Shown piece by piece: positions 8,425 through 16,287 of a DNA stretch of 64,000 bases. The DNA is taken from positions 2,294,001 through 2,358,000 of the forward strand of contig OY969802.1 of assembly GCA_963703235.1 (NCBI GenBank). Direction: 5' to 3'. Position numbers and translations under genes: made by a program. The DNA is from VRUE01 sp963703235 (GTDB lineage: Bacteria; Actinomycetota; Thermoleophilia; Solirubrobacterales; 70-9). How positions within the stretch are numbered: position 1 is the first letter of the stretch; every line of letters starts with the position of its first letter. Under the pieces are notes generated by a model. It searched no databases. It saw nothing but the letters and a program-made list of their open reading frames with translations, and had not been told where the DNA came from.

Positions 8425-8805
8425 CTAGTGGAGTTTCTTGCGCGCCTGCCGCAGCAGCTTCTCCAGCTCCTTCAGCATGCTGTCGGTCTGCCGGCGGCCG
8501 CGTTTGATCAGGTCGGAGACCATCTTTTCGGCGTCGCCGCGGGTCATCCGCCCCCGCTTGACCGCGTCGTCGACGACCTCCTGCAGGCGGTCGCGGCTCA
8601 GCGTGACGCTGTGCTCGAGGCTCTCGCGGAACTGCTCGACGCTCTTGTCGAGACCGCTGATCCCGCTGTTTGAGCGGGACGTTTTCTTCCCGGCTTTCGC
8701 TTTGGCTTTTTTCGCCGTCGATTTACCGCTGGCGGTTTTTTTCGACCGCGTCCCGGCTTTCGCTTTTTTCGTCGCTTTGCCGGACGACTCTTTTTTCGCG
8801 GCCAT
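8425..8805 (-). CDS. H1-like/PhaF-like protein with lysine-rich tail and coiled coil
   Basis: 126 residues in two halves. Residues 1-45 are a Lys/Ala/Ser/Thr-rich, AAK/KKA-repeat basic tail like eukaryotic histone H1 and bacterial PhaF/AlgP tails. Residues 50-126 are an amphipathic coiled coil (LDKSVEQFRESLEHSV, GRMTRGDAEKMVSDLIKRGR) resembling phasin-like proteins. Such proteins bind DNA non-specifically and compact the nucleoid or link it to granules. Most Lys in the tail use AAA, which makes this stretch strikingly T-rich on the plus strand against the GC-rich background. Upstream is a large dyad (8848-8890). Confidence 0.8.
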   Translation of the reverse strand: MAAKKESSGKATKKAKAGTRSKKTASGKSTAKKAKAKAGKKTSRSNSGISGLDKSVEQFRESLEHSVTLSRDRLQEVVDDAVKRGRMTRGDAEKMVSDLIKRGRRQTDSMLKELEKLLRQARKKLH

Positions 8806-8847
8806 GCCATGCCTCCTTGTCGGTTGCCAGGGACTGATGGGGGCGGC

Positions 8848-8890
8848 GAAACTGCAATTACACGTCTATAGGACGTATGAATGCAGTTTC
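8848..8890. promoter_or_regulatory. Nested 43-bp dyad upstream of the H1-like gene
   Basis: Outer arms GAAACTGCA (8848-8856) and TGCAGTTTC (8882-8890), and inner arms ACGTC/GACGT (8862-8866, 8872-8876), share one centre at 8869. On the minus strand the centre contains TATAGA, a possible -10. The arrangement suggests a dimeric repressor site over the promoter of the H1-like gene. Confidence 0.45.
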
Positions 8891-8901
8891 GACTGAGGTG
8901 A

Positions 8902-9798
8902 CTATGTCATTCCCGCGTCCGTCGGGTTCGAATCGCCTACCCAGAAGGTCGCCTCGACCGGGGCGTGGTCGGAGAGCCGCAGCGCCAGGCCGTCGCGGCG
9001 CACCTCGCGCGCCTCGGGCGGCCAGCGATGCGGACGCTCGACGATCGCCAGGCCCCGCGCCAGCAGGTGGTCGATCGCGTTGGGGGCGGTCGGCGGCGCC
9101 AGTCGGAAGCGCTCGCGCAGCTCCTCGAAGACCGCGGGACTCTCGTCGGGGCGCAGGTTGAGGTCGCCGCCGAAGAGGAGCGGTGCCTCGTCCGCCCACT
9201 CGGCCGCGGCGCTCGCCGCGCGCAGCACGTCCGCGGCCGCGAGGTCGGGGCGGTTGGCGCTGGCGTGGAGGTTGGCGACGCAGATACCCGAGGCGGTTCG
9301 CGTGAAGGCCATCGCGCGTCGCTCCAGCGGCCCGTCGTGGATGACCACCTCGCGCCGCTCGACGATGCCAGCCGTCGTGCGCTTCCGGTGCGACTTATCC
9401 CTCTCATCGACGGATAAGTCGCACCGGAAAGAGCCGCGAACCAGCGTCAGGTTCGAGCCGCCCTCGCCGGAGGCGATCAGGTCGGGGTTGAGGCGGGCGG
9501 CGCGCTGCCGCAGCGCGGAGAGCGAGTTCCGCGAGGTGAGCGCGCGGTGCGCCTCGGCGCCGCAGGCCCGGGCGAGCGGCGCCGCGAAGCGCGGCGGGCA
9601 CTCCTGCAGCAGCGCCACGTCCCACTCCGCCGCCGCCAGCAGGCCGGCGAACTCCAGCAGCAGCTCGCGGTTGACCTGGATATGGGTCGTGTTGCGCTCG
9701 CCGATCCGCAGCAGCCGCGAGCGCCAGGTGAGGAGCGCCGGGTCGGGTGGGAAATCGCGCCCGTGGAAGAGGTTCCAGCCGATTGCGGTGAAGCGCAC
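8902..9798 (-). CDS. Endonuclease/exonuclease/phosphatase (EEP) family protein
   Basis: 298 residues from GTG 9798. The EEP signatures are present: GWNLFHGRDF at the N-terminus, DVALLQECP (metal-binding Glu), ANLHASA, FGGDLNLRP (catalytic Asp/Asn) and LSDHAPVEATF (catalytic His). These Mg-dependent phosphodiesterases cut DNA, phospholipid head groups or nucleotides; the substrate is unknown. The middle of the protein, between SFRCDLS and DKSHRKR, is encoded by an 18-bp perfect inverted repeat (9383-9429) and looks like an in-frame insertion. It is divergent from argF with only 18 bases between starts. Confidence 0.85.
   Translation of the reverse strand: MRFTAIGWNLFHGRDFPPDPALLTWRSRLLRIGERNTTHIQVNRELLLEFAGLLAAAEWDVALLQECPPRFAAPLARACGAEAHRALTSRNSLSALRQRAARLNPDLIASGEGGSNLTLVRGSFRCDLSVDERDKSHRKRTTAGIVERREVVIHDGPLERRAMAFTRTASGICVANLHASANRPDLAAADVLRAASAAAEWADEAPLLFGGDLNLRPDESPAVFEELRERFRLAPPTAPNAIDHLLARGLAIVERPHRWPPEAREVRRDGLALRLSDHAPVEATFWVGDSNPTDAGMT
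9383..9429. repeat. 18-bp perfect inverted repeat inside a coding region
   Basis: Arms 9383-9400 (TTCCGGTGCGACTTATCC) and 9412-9429 are exact reverse complements around an 11-base loop. They lie within the EEP gene and stay in frame. Confidence 0.9.
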
Positions 9799-9800
9799 AC

Positions 9801-9816
9801 GCTTAGTATCCGCGGC
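9801..9816. promoter_or_regulatory. Shared divergent promoter core between the EEP gene and argF
   Basis: TAGTAT (9804-9809) is a -10-like hexamer about 7 bases before the argF TTG; its complement reads GATACT about 6 bases before the GTG of the EEP gene. Both genes would be leaderless from overlapping promoters. Confidence 0.35.
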
Positions 9817-10701
9817 TTGAACAAGGACTTCCTCACCGGCGAAGAGCTCGGCGCCTTCGAGCTCTCGCAGCTGCTCGACCTGGCGCTGGAGCTGAAAGCC
9901 GGCCGGCGCGAGGGCGTCGGCGAGGGTGCGCTGGCGCGGCGCAGCGTCGCGCTGGTCTTCGAACGCCCCTCGACGCGGACGCGGATCTCCTTCGAGGTCG
10001 CCGTCGCCGAGCTGGGGGGGACGCCGATCGTCCTCCGCGGCGACGAACTGCAGCTCTCCCGCGGCGAGTCGATCGGGGACACCGCCCTGGTCCTCTCGCG
10101 CTACGTCGACGCGATCGCGATCCGCTCCGGGGCCCACGAGGAGGTGGCCGAGCTGGCGAGCGAGGCGCCGATCCCAGTCGTCAACGCGCTGACGCCCCAG
10201 CACCATCCCTGCCAGGCGTTGGCCGACCTGCTGACCCTGCGCGAGCGCTTCGGCGACCTCGCCGGGCTGCGCCTCGCCTACGTCGGCGACGGCAACAACG
10301 TCGCCCGCTCGCTGGCGATCGCCGGCCGGCTGGCCGACGTCGAGGTGACGATCGCCGCCCCCGAGGGCTACCAGCTCGAGGACGGCCACGGCGCCAGGCT
10401 GACCGACGACCCGCGCGACGCGGCCTCCGACGCCGACGCGATCTACACCGACGTCTGGGTCAGCATGGGCGACGAGGAGGAGGCCGAGCGCCGCCGCGCC
10501 GACCTCGCCCCGTTCCGGGTCGACGCCGACCTGCTGGGCGCCGCCAAGGACAGCGCCGTCGTCCTCCACTGCCTGCCTGCCCATCCCGGCGAGGAGATCG
10601 AAGCCGACGTCCTCTACGGGCCGCGCTCCGCCGTCTGGGACCAGGCCGAGAACCGCCTCCACACCCAGAAGGCGCTGCTGAGCACGCTGCTCGGCGAGTA
10701 G
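9817..10701 (+). CDS. argF: Ornithine carbamoyltransferase
   Basis: 294 residues from TTG 9817. The carbamoyl-phosphate site (FERPSTRTRISFE), the HPCQ motif (QHHPCQALADLL) and the ornithine-binding HCLPAH are all present. It forms citrulline from ornithine and carbamoyl phosphate in cytoplasmic arginine synthesis. The start is chosen because family members begin just before the KDFLTGEEL helix; an upstream extension would run into the divergent gene. No other arg genes are next to it; lgt follows 9 bases later on the same strand. Confidence 0.95.
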   Translation: MNKDFLTGEELGAFELSQLLDLALELKAGRREGVGEGALARRSVALVFERPSTRTRISFEVAVAELGGTPIVLRGDELQLSRGESIGDTALVLSRYVDAIAIRSGAHEEVAELASEAPIPVVNALTPQHHPCQALADLLTLRERFGDLAGLRLAYVGDGNNVARSLAIAGRLADVEVTIAAPEGYQLEDGHGARLTDDPRDAASDADAIYTDVWVSMGDEEEAERRRADLAPFRVDADLLGAAKDSAVVLHCLPAHPGEEIEADVLYGPRSAVWDQAENRLHTQKALLSTLLGE

Positions 10702-10710
10702 GGGCCGCAG

Positions 10711-11505
10711 GTGTATCCGGAGATCGAGCTTGGGCCGCTGACCCTTCAGACCTTCGGGCTGATGTTCGCGCTCGCCTTCCTCGCCGCCGGCGCCCTGATC
10801 GCGAAGCGGCTGAAGGAGATCGGCAAGCCGGTCGACTGGGCCTACGAGATGGGCTTCGCGGCGCTGATCGGCGGCATCGTCGGCTCGCGCCTCTACTTCA
10901 TCGTCGAGAACTGGGACAGCGTCAGCGACGACCTGCTCGGCAACGTCTTCTCCGGCTCCGGCCTGGTCTGGTACGGCGGCGCAATCGGCGGTGCGATCGC
11001 CGTCCTGCTCTGGGCCCGGTACCGGGGCTTCCTCGGCCTCGCCCTGTTCGACCTGGCGGCGCCGGCGCTGGCGCTCGGCTACGCGATCGGCCGCTGCGGC
11101 TGCCAGCTCTCCGGCGACGGCGACTACGGCAAGGCCTGGGACGGGCCGTGGGCGATGGCCTATCCGGACGGCACCGTGCCCACCGACGACACCGTCCACC
11201 CGACGCCGATCTACGAGACGCTGGCGATGGGCCTCGGCGCCTGGGCGCTCTGGCAGCTGCGCGACCGCTTCCGCGCCGGCGTCCTCTTCGCGCTCTACCT
11301 CGTCTACGCCGGCGCCGAGCGCTTCCTGATCGAGTTCGTGCGCCGCCACGAGGACGCGGCCTTGGGGCTGACCACCGCCCAGCTGGAGAGCCTTGCGATG
11401 ATGCTTGCCGGCGCCGTCTGGGTCTACGTCGCGAGACGCAGATATGGGACCCTGTCCCGTCCCGACGGCGCGGCGGCCGCTACTCGTCCGCGACCGGCGG
11501 GTTGA
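10711..11505 (+). CDS. lgt: Prolipoprotein diacylglyceryl transferase
   Basis: 264 residues from GTG. A polytopic membrane protein with the Lgt signature around GYAIGRCGCQLSGDGDYG (usually GRIGNF in proteobacteria), an upstream GSRLYFIVEN segment and HPTPIYETL (substrate-site region). It attaches diacylglycerol to the lipobox Cys of prolipoproteins at the inner membrane. The Asn of the usual GRxGNxxNGE is replaced by Gly-Cys-Gln here, a variation known in actinobacterial members. It follows argF closely. Confidence 0.92.
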   Translation: MYPEIELGPLTLQTFGLMFALAFLAAGALIAKRLKEIGKPVDWAYEMGFAALIGGIVGSRLYFIVENWDSVSDDLLGNVFSGSGLVWYGGAIGGAIAVLLWARYRGFLGLALFDLAAPALALGYAIGRCGCQLSGDGDYGKAWDGPWAMAYPDGTVPTDDTVHPTPIYETLAMGLGAWALWQLRDRFRAGVLFALYLVYAGAERFLIEFVRRHEDAALGLTTAQLESLAMMLAGAVWVYVARRRYGTLSRPDGAAAATRPRPAG

Positions 11506-11572
11506 TGCAGTGCCGTCGGATGTCGGCTAATCTTGCGCAAATTAATTTGAGGTAATCGAGGAGGCGACGAAG

Positions 11573-12418
11573 GTGGGACCAGTGGAGACCGGCAGTGAGG
11601 GCGGCGCGTCCGCCGCGACCGTTGGCGCGCTGGTCGACCGGGCCACCGAGCGGATCGCCGCCGCCGGTTGCGACGAGCCGCGCGGCGACGCTGAGGCACT
11701 CGTCGCCAGCGCGCTCGAGATCGGCGTCGAGGAGCTGCGGCGCGACGGCAGCGGCGAGGTGACGCCGGAGCTGGAGAGCGAGATCGAGGCCCTGGTGGCG
11801 CGCCGCGCCGACCACGAGCCGCTCGCCTACGTCCTCGGCCGCGCCCCCTTTCGCAGCCTCGAGATCGCGGTCGATCCGCGGGTGCTGTGGCCGCGGCGGG
11901 AGACCGAGCTGCTGGTCGAGGTCGGCACCGAACTGCCCGAGGGCGCCCGCGTGCACGAGGTCGGCACCGGCTCGGGCGCGATCGCCCTGGCCCTGATCTC
12001 CGAGCGCCCCGACCTGCGGGTCACCGCCTCCGACCTCTCGCCGGAAGCGGTCGAAGCGGCCCGCGAGAACGCCGAGCGGCTGGGGCTGGAGCTGGACGTC
12101 TCGGTCGCCGCGGGGCTGCCGGACGGGCTCGAGGACATCGACCTCGTGATCGCCAACCTTCCCTACGTCACCGACGAGACGATCTACGAGCGCTCGCCGG
12201 AGATCCAGCGCGAGCCGCGGATCGCCGTCACCGGCGACTGCGGTGAGGACGGGCTCGGAGTGATCCGCGGCCTGGTTGCCGAAACGCCGAGCGGCTGGCG
12301 GATGGCGATGGAGCACGACACGCACCACGGCCCGGCGATGCAGGAGCTGCTGCGCGACGCGACCACCATGCGCGACTACATGGGCGACGAGCGGGTCACC
12401 GTCGGCACCGCCCCCTGA
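11573..12418 (+). CDS. prmC: Release factor glutamine methyltransferase-like (PrmC/HemK)
   Basis: 281 residues from GTG, preceded by AGGAGG. An N-terminal helical domain (about 15-75) is followed by a SAM-methyltransferase domain: YVLGRAPFRSLEIAV, PRRETELLVE, motif I VHEVGTGSGAIALAL. The usual substrate-clamping NPPY is NLPY here (VIANLPYVTD). PrmC methylates the Gln of the GGQ motif in peptide-chain release factors. No prfA is adjacent, and the NPPY-to-NLPY change leaves room for another methyl acceptor. Confidence 0.8.
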   Translation: MGPVETGSEGGASAATVGALVDRATERIAAAGCDEPRGDAEALVASALEIGVEELRRDGSGEVTPELESEIEALVARRADHEPLAYVLGRAPFRSLEIAVDPRVLWPRRETELLVEVGTELPEGARVHEVGTGSGAIALALISERPDLRVTASDLSPEAVEAARENAERLGLELDVSVAAGLPDGLEDIDLVIANLPYVTDETIYERSPEIQREPRIAVTGDCGEDGLGVIRGLVAETPSGWRMAMEHDTHHGPAMQELLRDATTMRDYMGDERVTVGTAP

Positions 12419-12454
12419 GCGCGAACTCCGACGGACACCCAATAGCGTTGGGTC

Positions 12455-13987
12455 ATGGCTGACTCGACCGACGTAGAGCCCGCCGCCGGCTCGGGCGCGC
12501 CGCAGCCCGCCGCCGGCTCGACCCAGGCCGAGCGTCTGGCCAAGGTCGAGCGGCTGCGGGCCGAAGGGATCGACCCCTACCCGTTCTCCTTCCCCGACCG
12601 CAACGCGATCGCCGAGATCCACGGGGCGCACGACCCCGAGCGGCTTGAGGCGGGGGAGCACCGCGACTTCAGCTACCGGATCGCCGGCCGGGTGGTCGGC
12701 CAGCGCGGTCACGGCAAGACCCTCTTCTTCGACCTCCGCGACCTCTCCGGCACGATCCAGGCCTACGCCCGCGTCGACGCGCTCGGCCAGGAGGCGTTCG
12801 ACCGAGTCGAGGACCTCGACATCGGCGATCTGGTCGGGGTCGAGGGCGACCTCTACGTGACCAAGCGCGGCCAGCTGGCGATCGAGGTGCGCGAGTGCAC
12901 GCTGCTGGCCAAGGCGCTGCGCGACCCGCCCGACCTCTTCCACGGCATCTCCGACCCCGAGGTCCGCTACCGCCAGCGCGAGCTGGACCTGATGGCGAAC
13001 GAGCGCTCGCGCGAGATCTTCGCGCTGCGGGCCAAGGTGGTGAAGGCGATTCGCGACCACCTCGACGAACGCGGCTACGTCGAGATGGAAACGCCGATCC
13101 TGCAGCGGATGACCGGCGGCGCCGCGGCGCGCCCGTTCAAGACCCACCACCACGCGCTCGACCGCCACCTCTTCCTGCGGATCGCCACCGAGCTCTACCT
13201 GAAGCGGACGATCGTCGGTGGCTTCGAGAACGTCTACGAGCTGGGCAAGTTCTTCCGCAACGAGGGGATGTCGCCGCAGCACAACCCCGAGTTCACGATG
13301 CTGGAGTGGTTCGTCAGCGGCGTCGACTACCACGGCGTCATGGACGTCGCCGAGGGCATTGTCTCCGGCGTGGCGGAACGGGTGCTGGGGACGACCAAGG
13401 TCGAGCGCGACGGCGAGACGATCGACCTGGCGCCGCCGTGGCCGCGGCTGCGGCTGCAGGACCTGCTGCTGGAAGAGACCGGGGTCGACATCGTCAAGGC
13501 CAGCCGCGACGAGCTGGCCGAGATCGCCGGCGAGGACGCCGAGCCCGACGACGACTGGGCGGCGCTGGTCGACACCCTGCAGGGCAAGCTGGTCGAGCCG
13601 AAGCTGATCCAGCCGGCCTTCATCGTCGACCTGCCGCTGGCGATCTGGCCGCTGGTCAAGCCGGTCCCCGAGCACCCGCAGCTGCTGGCCGCGGCCTTCG
13701 ACGGGATCGTCGCCGGAATGGAGATCACCGGCGGCGGCACCGACGTCAACGACCCGGTCGAACAGCGCCGCCACTTCGTCGAACAGCGCGAGCGGCAGGA
13801 GTCGGGGGCGATCGAGAACCCGCACGAGCACGACGAGGAGTTCGTGCGCGCGCTCGAATACGGGATGCTGACCGCAAGCGGCTCCGGCCTCGGCGTCGAC
13901 CGCCTGATGATGATCCTCAGCGGCGCCAAGACCCTGCGCGACGTCGTCCTTTTCCCCTCGATGCGTGAGGCGCAATCGGAGACCTAA
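12455..13987 (+). CDS. lysS: Lysyl-tRNA synthetase, class II
   Basis: 510 residues: an OB-fold anticodon-binding domain (about 55-170, GRVVGQRGHGKTLFFDLRD) then the class II catalytic core with motif 1 (YVEMETPILQ), motif 2 (FRNEGMSPQHNPEFTMLEW) and motif 3 (GSGLGVDRLMMIL). It charges tRNA-Lys. The first 25 residues form an Ala/Pro/Gly-rich leader that is not conserved. It ends at a large hairpin shared with the convergent CDF gene. Confidence 0.95.
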   Translation: MADSTDVEPAAGSGAPQPAAGSTQAERLAKVERLRAEGIDPYPFSFPDRNAIAEIHGAHDPERLEAGEHRDFSYRIAGRVVGQRGHGKTLFFDLRDLSGTIQAYARVDALGQEAFDRVEDLDIGDLVGVEGDLYVTKRGQLAIEVRECTLLAKALRDPPDLFHGISDPEVRYRQRELDLMANERSREIFALRAKVVKAIRDHLDERGYVEMETPILQRMTGGAAARPFKTHHHALDRHLFLRIATELYLKRTIVGGFENVYELGKFFRNEGMSPQHNPEFTMLEWFVSGVDYHGVMDVAEGIVSGVAERVLGTTKVERDGETIDLAPPWPRLRLQDLLLEETGVDIVKASRDELAEIAGEDAEPDDDWAALVDTLQGKLVEPKLIQPAFIVDLPLAIWPLVKPVPEHPQLLAAAFDGIVAGMEITGGGTDVNDPVEQRRHFVEQRERQESGAIENPHEHDEEFVRALEYGMLTASGSGLGVDRLMMILSGAKTLRDVVLFPSMREAQSET

Positions 13988-13991
13988 CCCT

Positions 13992-14106
13992 AGGACCCAT
14001 CCCGGCAGGGGTTCCACTTAACTTTTTTTGAAGACAGGTTGCGGCCGTCCGAGGGCGGGGGCTCAAAAAAAGTACAAGACGTTCCACCCCTACCGGGATG
14101 GGTCCT
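13992..14106. terminator. Long imperfect hairpin between lysS and the CDF transporter
   Basis: Fourteen-base perfect arms (13992-14005 with 14093-14106) are extended inward by AGGGGT and then by an A7/T7 pairing (about 14020-14030 with 14062-14073). It serves two converging genes; its 3' arm contains the last codons of the CDF gene. Confidence 0.6.
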
Positions 14107-15007
14107 TGCGTTGGATCTGCACTAGGCCGTCCGGCTCGTGCTCGACTTGGAGGGTGGTGTGGCGGACGCCGTACTCGCGTTCGAGCAGGTTGGCCAGCTC
14201 GAGGCGGGCGCGGTGGCAGTCGGCTTCGGCCTTGACCGTGACGTGGGCCGCTAGGGCCGGGAACTCGGAGGTGACCTCCCAGACGTGCAGGTCGTGGACC
14301 TCGACCACCCCGGCCTGTGCGGCCATGCGGGCGCCGATCCGCTCAGGGTCGAGTCCCTTCGGCGAGGCCTCGAGGAAGACCCGGCCCGATTCGCGCAGTA
14401 GCACGTAAGCGGAGCGCAGCATCAGCGTGGCGACCAGCAGCGAGGCGATCGAGTCGGCCCGGTCGAAGCCGGTGAGGAGGATCACCGCAGCGGCAACCGC
14501 GGTGCCGATGAAGGCGTAGAGGTCGGTCAGCAGGTGCTGGAAGCTGCCCTCGACGTTGAGGCTCTGCCGGTTGGCCCGCGCGAGGACCGCCGTGGCCACG
14601 AGGTTGACGGCGATCCCGGCCAGGGCGACGACGAGAACGAGGCCGCCGTCGACGGCGGGCGGCTCGAAGAGGCGACGCACCGCCTCGTAGGCGATCAGCG
14701 TCGCCAGCACCAGCAGGGTGATGCCGTTGACCTGGGCGGAGAGGATCTCGACCCGTTTGAGGCCAAAGGTCATCGCGCCGCCGGGCGGGCGGCGGGCCAG
14801 GCGCAGGGCGAGCAGGGAGAGGGCGATCGCGGCGGCGTCGGTCAGCATGTGCGCGGCGTCGGAGAGCAGCGCCAGCGAGTCGGCGAGGATGCCGGCCACC
14901 ACCTCGGCCGCCATGAAGCCGAGGATCAGCGCCAGCGCGATCCAGAGCTTGGTCCGATCTGCGTCGGCCGAGGCGCCGTGGCTGTGCCCGTGGTGGGAGT
15001 GGCTCAT
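14090..15007 (-). CDS. Cation diffusion facilitator (CzcD/ZitB-type)
   Basis: 305 residues starting with a His-rich tail (MSHSHHGHSHG). Six membrane helices and the paired metal sites of CDF zinc/cadmium exporters are visible: LALLSDAAHMLTDAAAI (HxxxD on TM2) and HLLTDLYAFIGT (HxxxD on TM5). The C-terminal domain (VVEVHDLHVWEVTSEF) is the cytoplasmic metallochaperone-like domain. It exports divalent metal in exchange for protons. ATG 15007 is preferred to an upstream TTG because the His-rich leader starts there. Confidence 0.93.
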   Translation of the reverse strand: MSHSHHGHSHGASADADRTKLWIALALILGFMAAEVVAGILADSLALLSDAAHMLTDAAAIALSLLALRLARRPPGGAMTFGLKRVEILSAQVNGITLLVLATLIAYEAVRRLFEPPAVDGGLVLVVALAGIAVNLVATAVLARANRQSLNVEGSFQHLLTDLYAFIGTAVAAAVILLTGFDRADSIASLLVATLMLRSAYVLLRESGRVFLEASPKGLDPERIGARMAAQAGVVEVHDLHVWEVTSEFPALAAHVTVKAEADCHRARLELANLLEREYGVRHTTLQVEHEPDGLVQIQRKDPSR

Positions 15008-15064
15008 GGCTCGTCCATCGTAAGAGCGGCTGGGACGCACGCGGCCGCCCGTCACGGGGCGTGG

Positions 15065-15841
15065 TTAGAACGCCGAGCGGAGCAGGCCGCCGTCGATCGG
15101 GATCGTCGTGCCGGTGACGTAGGCGGCGCGCTCGGAGCAGAGGAAGGCGACGAGGTCACCGTACTCCTCGGGCCGGCCCAGGCGTCCCGCCGGCACTTCG
15201 GCCCGCGCCGCAGTTTCGGCCGCCTCCATCGAGCCGCCGGTGTCGGCCAGCCGTTCGGTCGCGAAGCGCCCGGTGGCGACCGTGTTGACGGTGATGCCGT
15301 CGGCGGCGACCTCGCGCGAAAGCGTCTTCAGGAAGCCGACCGCGGCCATCCGGTGCGAGTTGGAGAGGTTGAGGCCGGGAATCGGCTCCCGCGTCGAGCT
15401 GGAGCCGACGTTGACGATCCGCCCCCAGCCACGCTCGCGCATGCCCGGCACGACGGCGCCGGCGAGTACCCGCGGCGCCAGGACCAGCGAGCGGTAGGCC
15501 CGCTCCCACTCGTCCAGCTCGTGGTCGAGGGCGCCTCCGAAGGGCGGGCCGCCGCTGTTGAGGACGAGGACCTCGATCGGGCCCAAAGCGGCCTCGACCT
15601 CGCCAGGCAGCTCCGCCAGCCGCTCCAGGTCATCGGTGTCCGCGACGAAGGCCGTCACCTGGCCGCCCGCTTCGATCGCGGGCTGCTCGATCGCCGCCGC
15701 GGCCTCATCCAGCTTCTCCTCCGAGCGGCTGGCAATCGCCACCCGCGCGCCCTCGCGGGCCAGCGCCGCGGCGATCCCGCGACCGATCCCCTTGCTCGCG
15801 CCCATAACCAGCGCGACCCGGCCCTGTAGCCCTAGATCCAT
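15065..15841 (-). CDS. Short-chain dehydrogenase/reductase lacking the usual Tyr-Lys pair
   Basis: 258 residues. The Rossmann nucleotide site (GASKGIGRGIA) and NSGG replacing NNAG are clear, as is the C-terminal TGTTIPIDGG typical of FabG-like SDRs. The catalytic region reads LNLSNSHRMAAVGFLKTLSRE, where YxxxK aligns with SxxxR, so the standard Tyr and Lys are missing. A divergent SDR group with this SN-R pattern exists in many bacteria; its chemistry is unclear. ATG 15841 is chosen over the upstream ATG because MDLGLQGR fits the family start. Confidence 0.85.
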   Translation of the reverse strand: MDLGLQGRVALVMGASKGIGRGIAAALAREGARVAIASRSEEKLDEAAAAIEQPAIEAGGQVTAFVADTDDLERLAELPGEVEAALGPIEVLVLNSGGPPFGGALDHELDEWERAYRSLVLAPRVLAGAVVPGMRERGWGRIVNVGSSSTREPIPGLNLSNSHRMAAVGFLKTLSREVAADGITVNTVATGRFATERLADTGGSMEAAETAARAEVPAGRLGRPEEYGDLVAFLCSERAAYVTGTTIPIDGGLLRSAF

Positions 15842-15891
15842 GCCCACCAGCACCGCTCGAACGGGTTCACGCCGGTAAAGTTACGCCCTGG

Positions 15892-15987
15892 GCGCCCGTA
15901 GCTCAGTGGTCAACGGTCCCTTCACGGGGACCAAAGAGCGTCGGTCTTTCAAGCCGAAGGTCGCGAGTTCGATTCTCGTCGGGCGCA
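15892..15987 (+). tRNA. tRNA-Glu(TTC) with a hairpin inserted in the D-loop
   Basis: Acceptor stem GCGCCCG pairs with CGGGCGC (15980-15986), the discriminator is A and there is no encoded CCA. The T-arm is standard (GTTCGATTC). The anticodon arm TCGGT-CTTTCAA-GCCGA gives anticodon TTC. D-stem GCTC/GAGC closes over a 31-base loop instead of the usual 8-11: after AGTGGTCAAC comes a 6-bp hairpin (GGTCCC-TTCACG-GGGACC). Total length is 96 bases. The insert loop TTCA resembles the anticodon loop, so a partial internal duplication is possible. The gene may be functional, a processed oddity or a decaying copy. Confidence 0.7.
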
Positions 15988-16287
15988 TTAGGTTCGATCC
16001 TAGCTGTGGAGCCAGCTCTGGCTCTATGGCTGGGTTTCCGCCTGATCGAGAGGCGCCTGGGTCCGAGGTCAGCGAGATCAGGGAAGGTCAGCAAAGGCTG
16101 CTTTTTGGCCCTCTCCTTCCCTTCACCTTCCCTTTGAGGTCGAAGCGAAAGCATTGCCCTATCTCAAGCCGCAGACTCAATCGCCGCGGGGTCGTGGTCG
16201 CTCGCGTTCCCACCGCGGAGCGTGCGCCGCAGAATCCAGGGGTGAGCGTTGCGTAGCGCGGCGCGATTCCACAGCGATATCCGTCGC
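15988..16287. other. 300-base stretch after tRNA-Glu without a gene
   Basis: No convincing reading frame. A 7-bp perfect inverted repeat GAGCCAG/CTGGCTC lies at 16009-16024, 22 bases after the tRNA, and could end tRNA transcription. The rest is the left border of the accessory island. Confidence 0.5.

Noticed and set aside
8900..8935. A tRNA T-arm-like GGGTTCGAATCGCC at the end of the EEP gene, as a possible att site
   Set aside because: The flanks do not form tRNA arms and no second copy is seen.
15892..15987. Reading the tRNA as tRNA-Sec(TCA) because of its 96-base length
   Set aside because: The D-arm needed for tRNA-Sec cannot be formed and the 8-bp acceptor and long variable arm do not fit; tRNA-Glu with a D-loop insert explains all arms.
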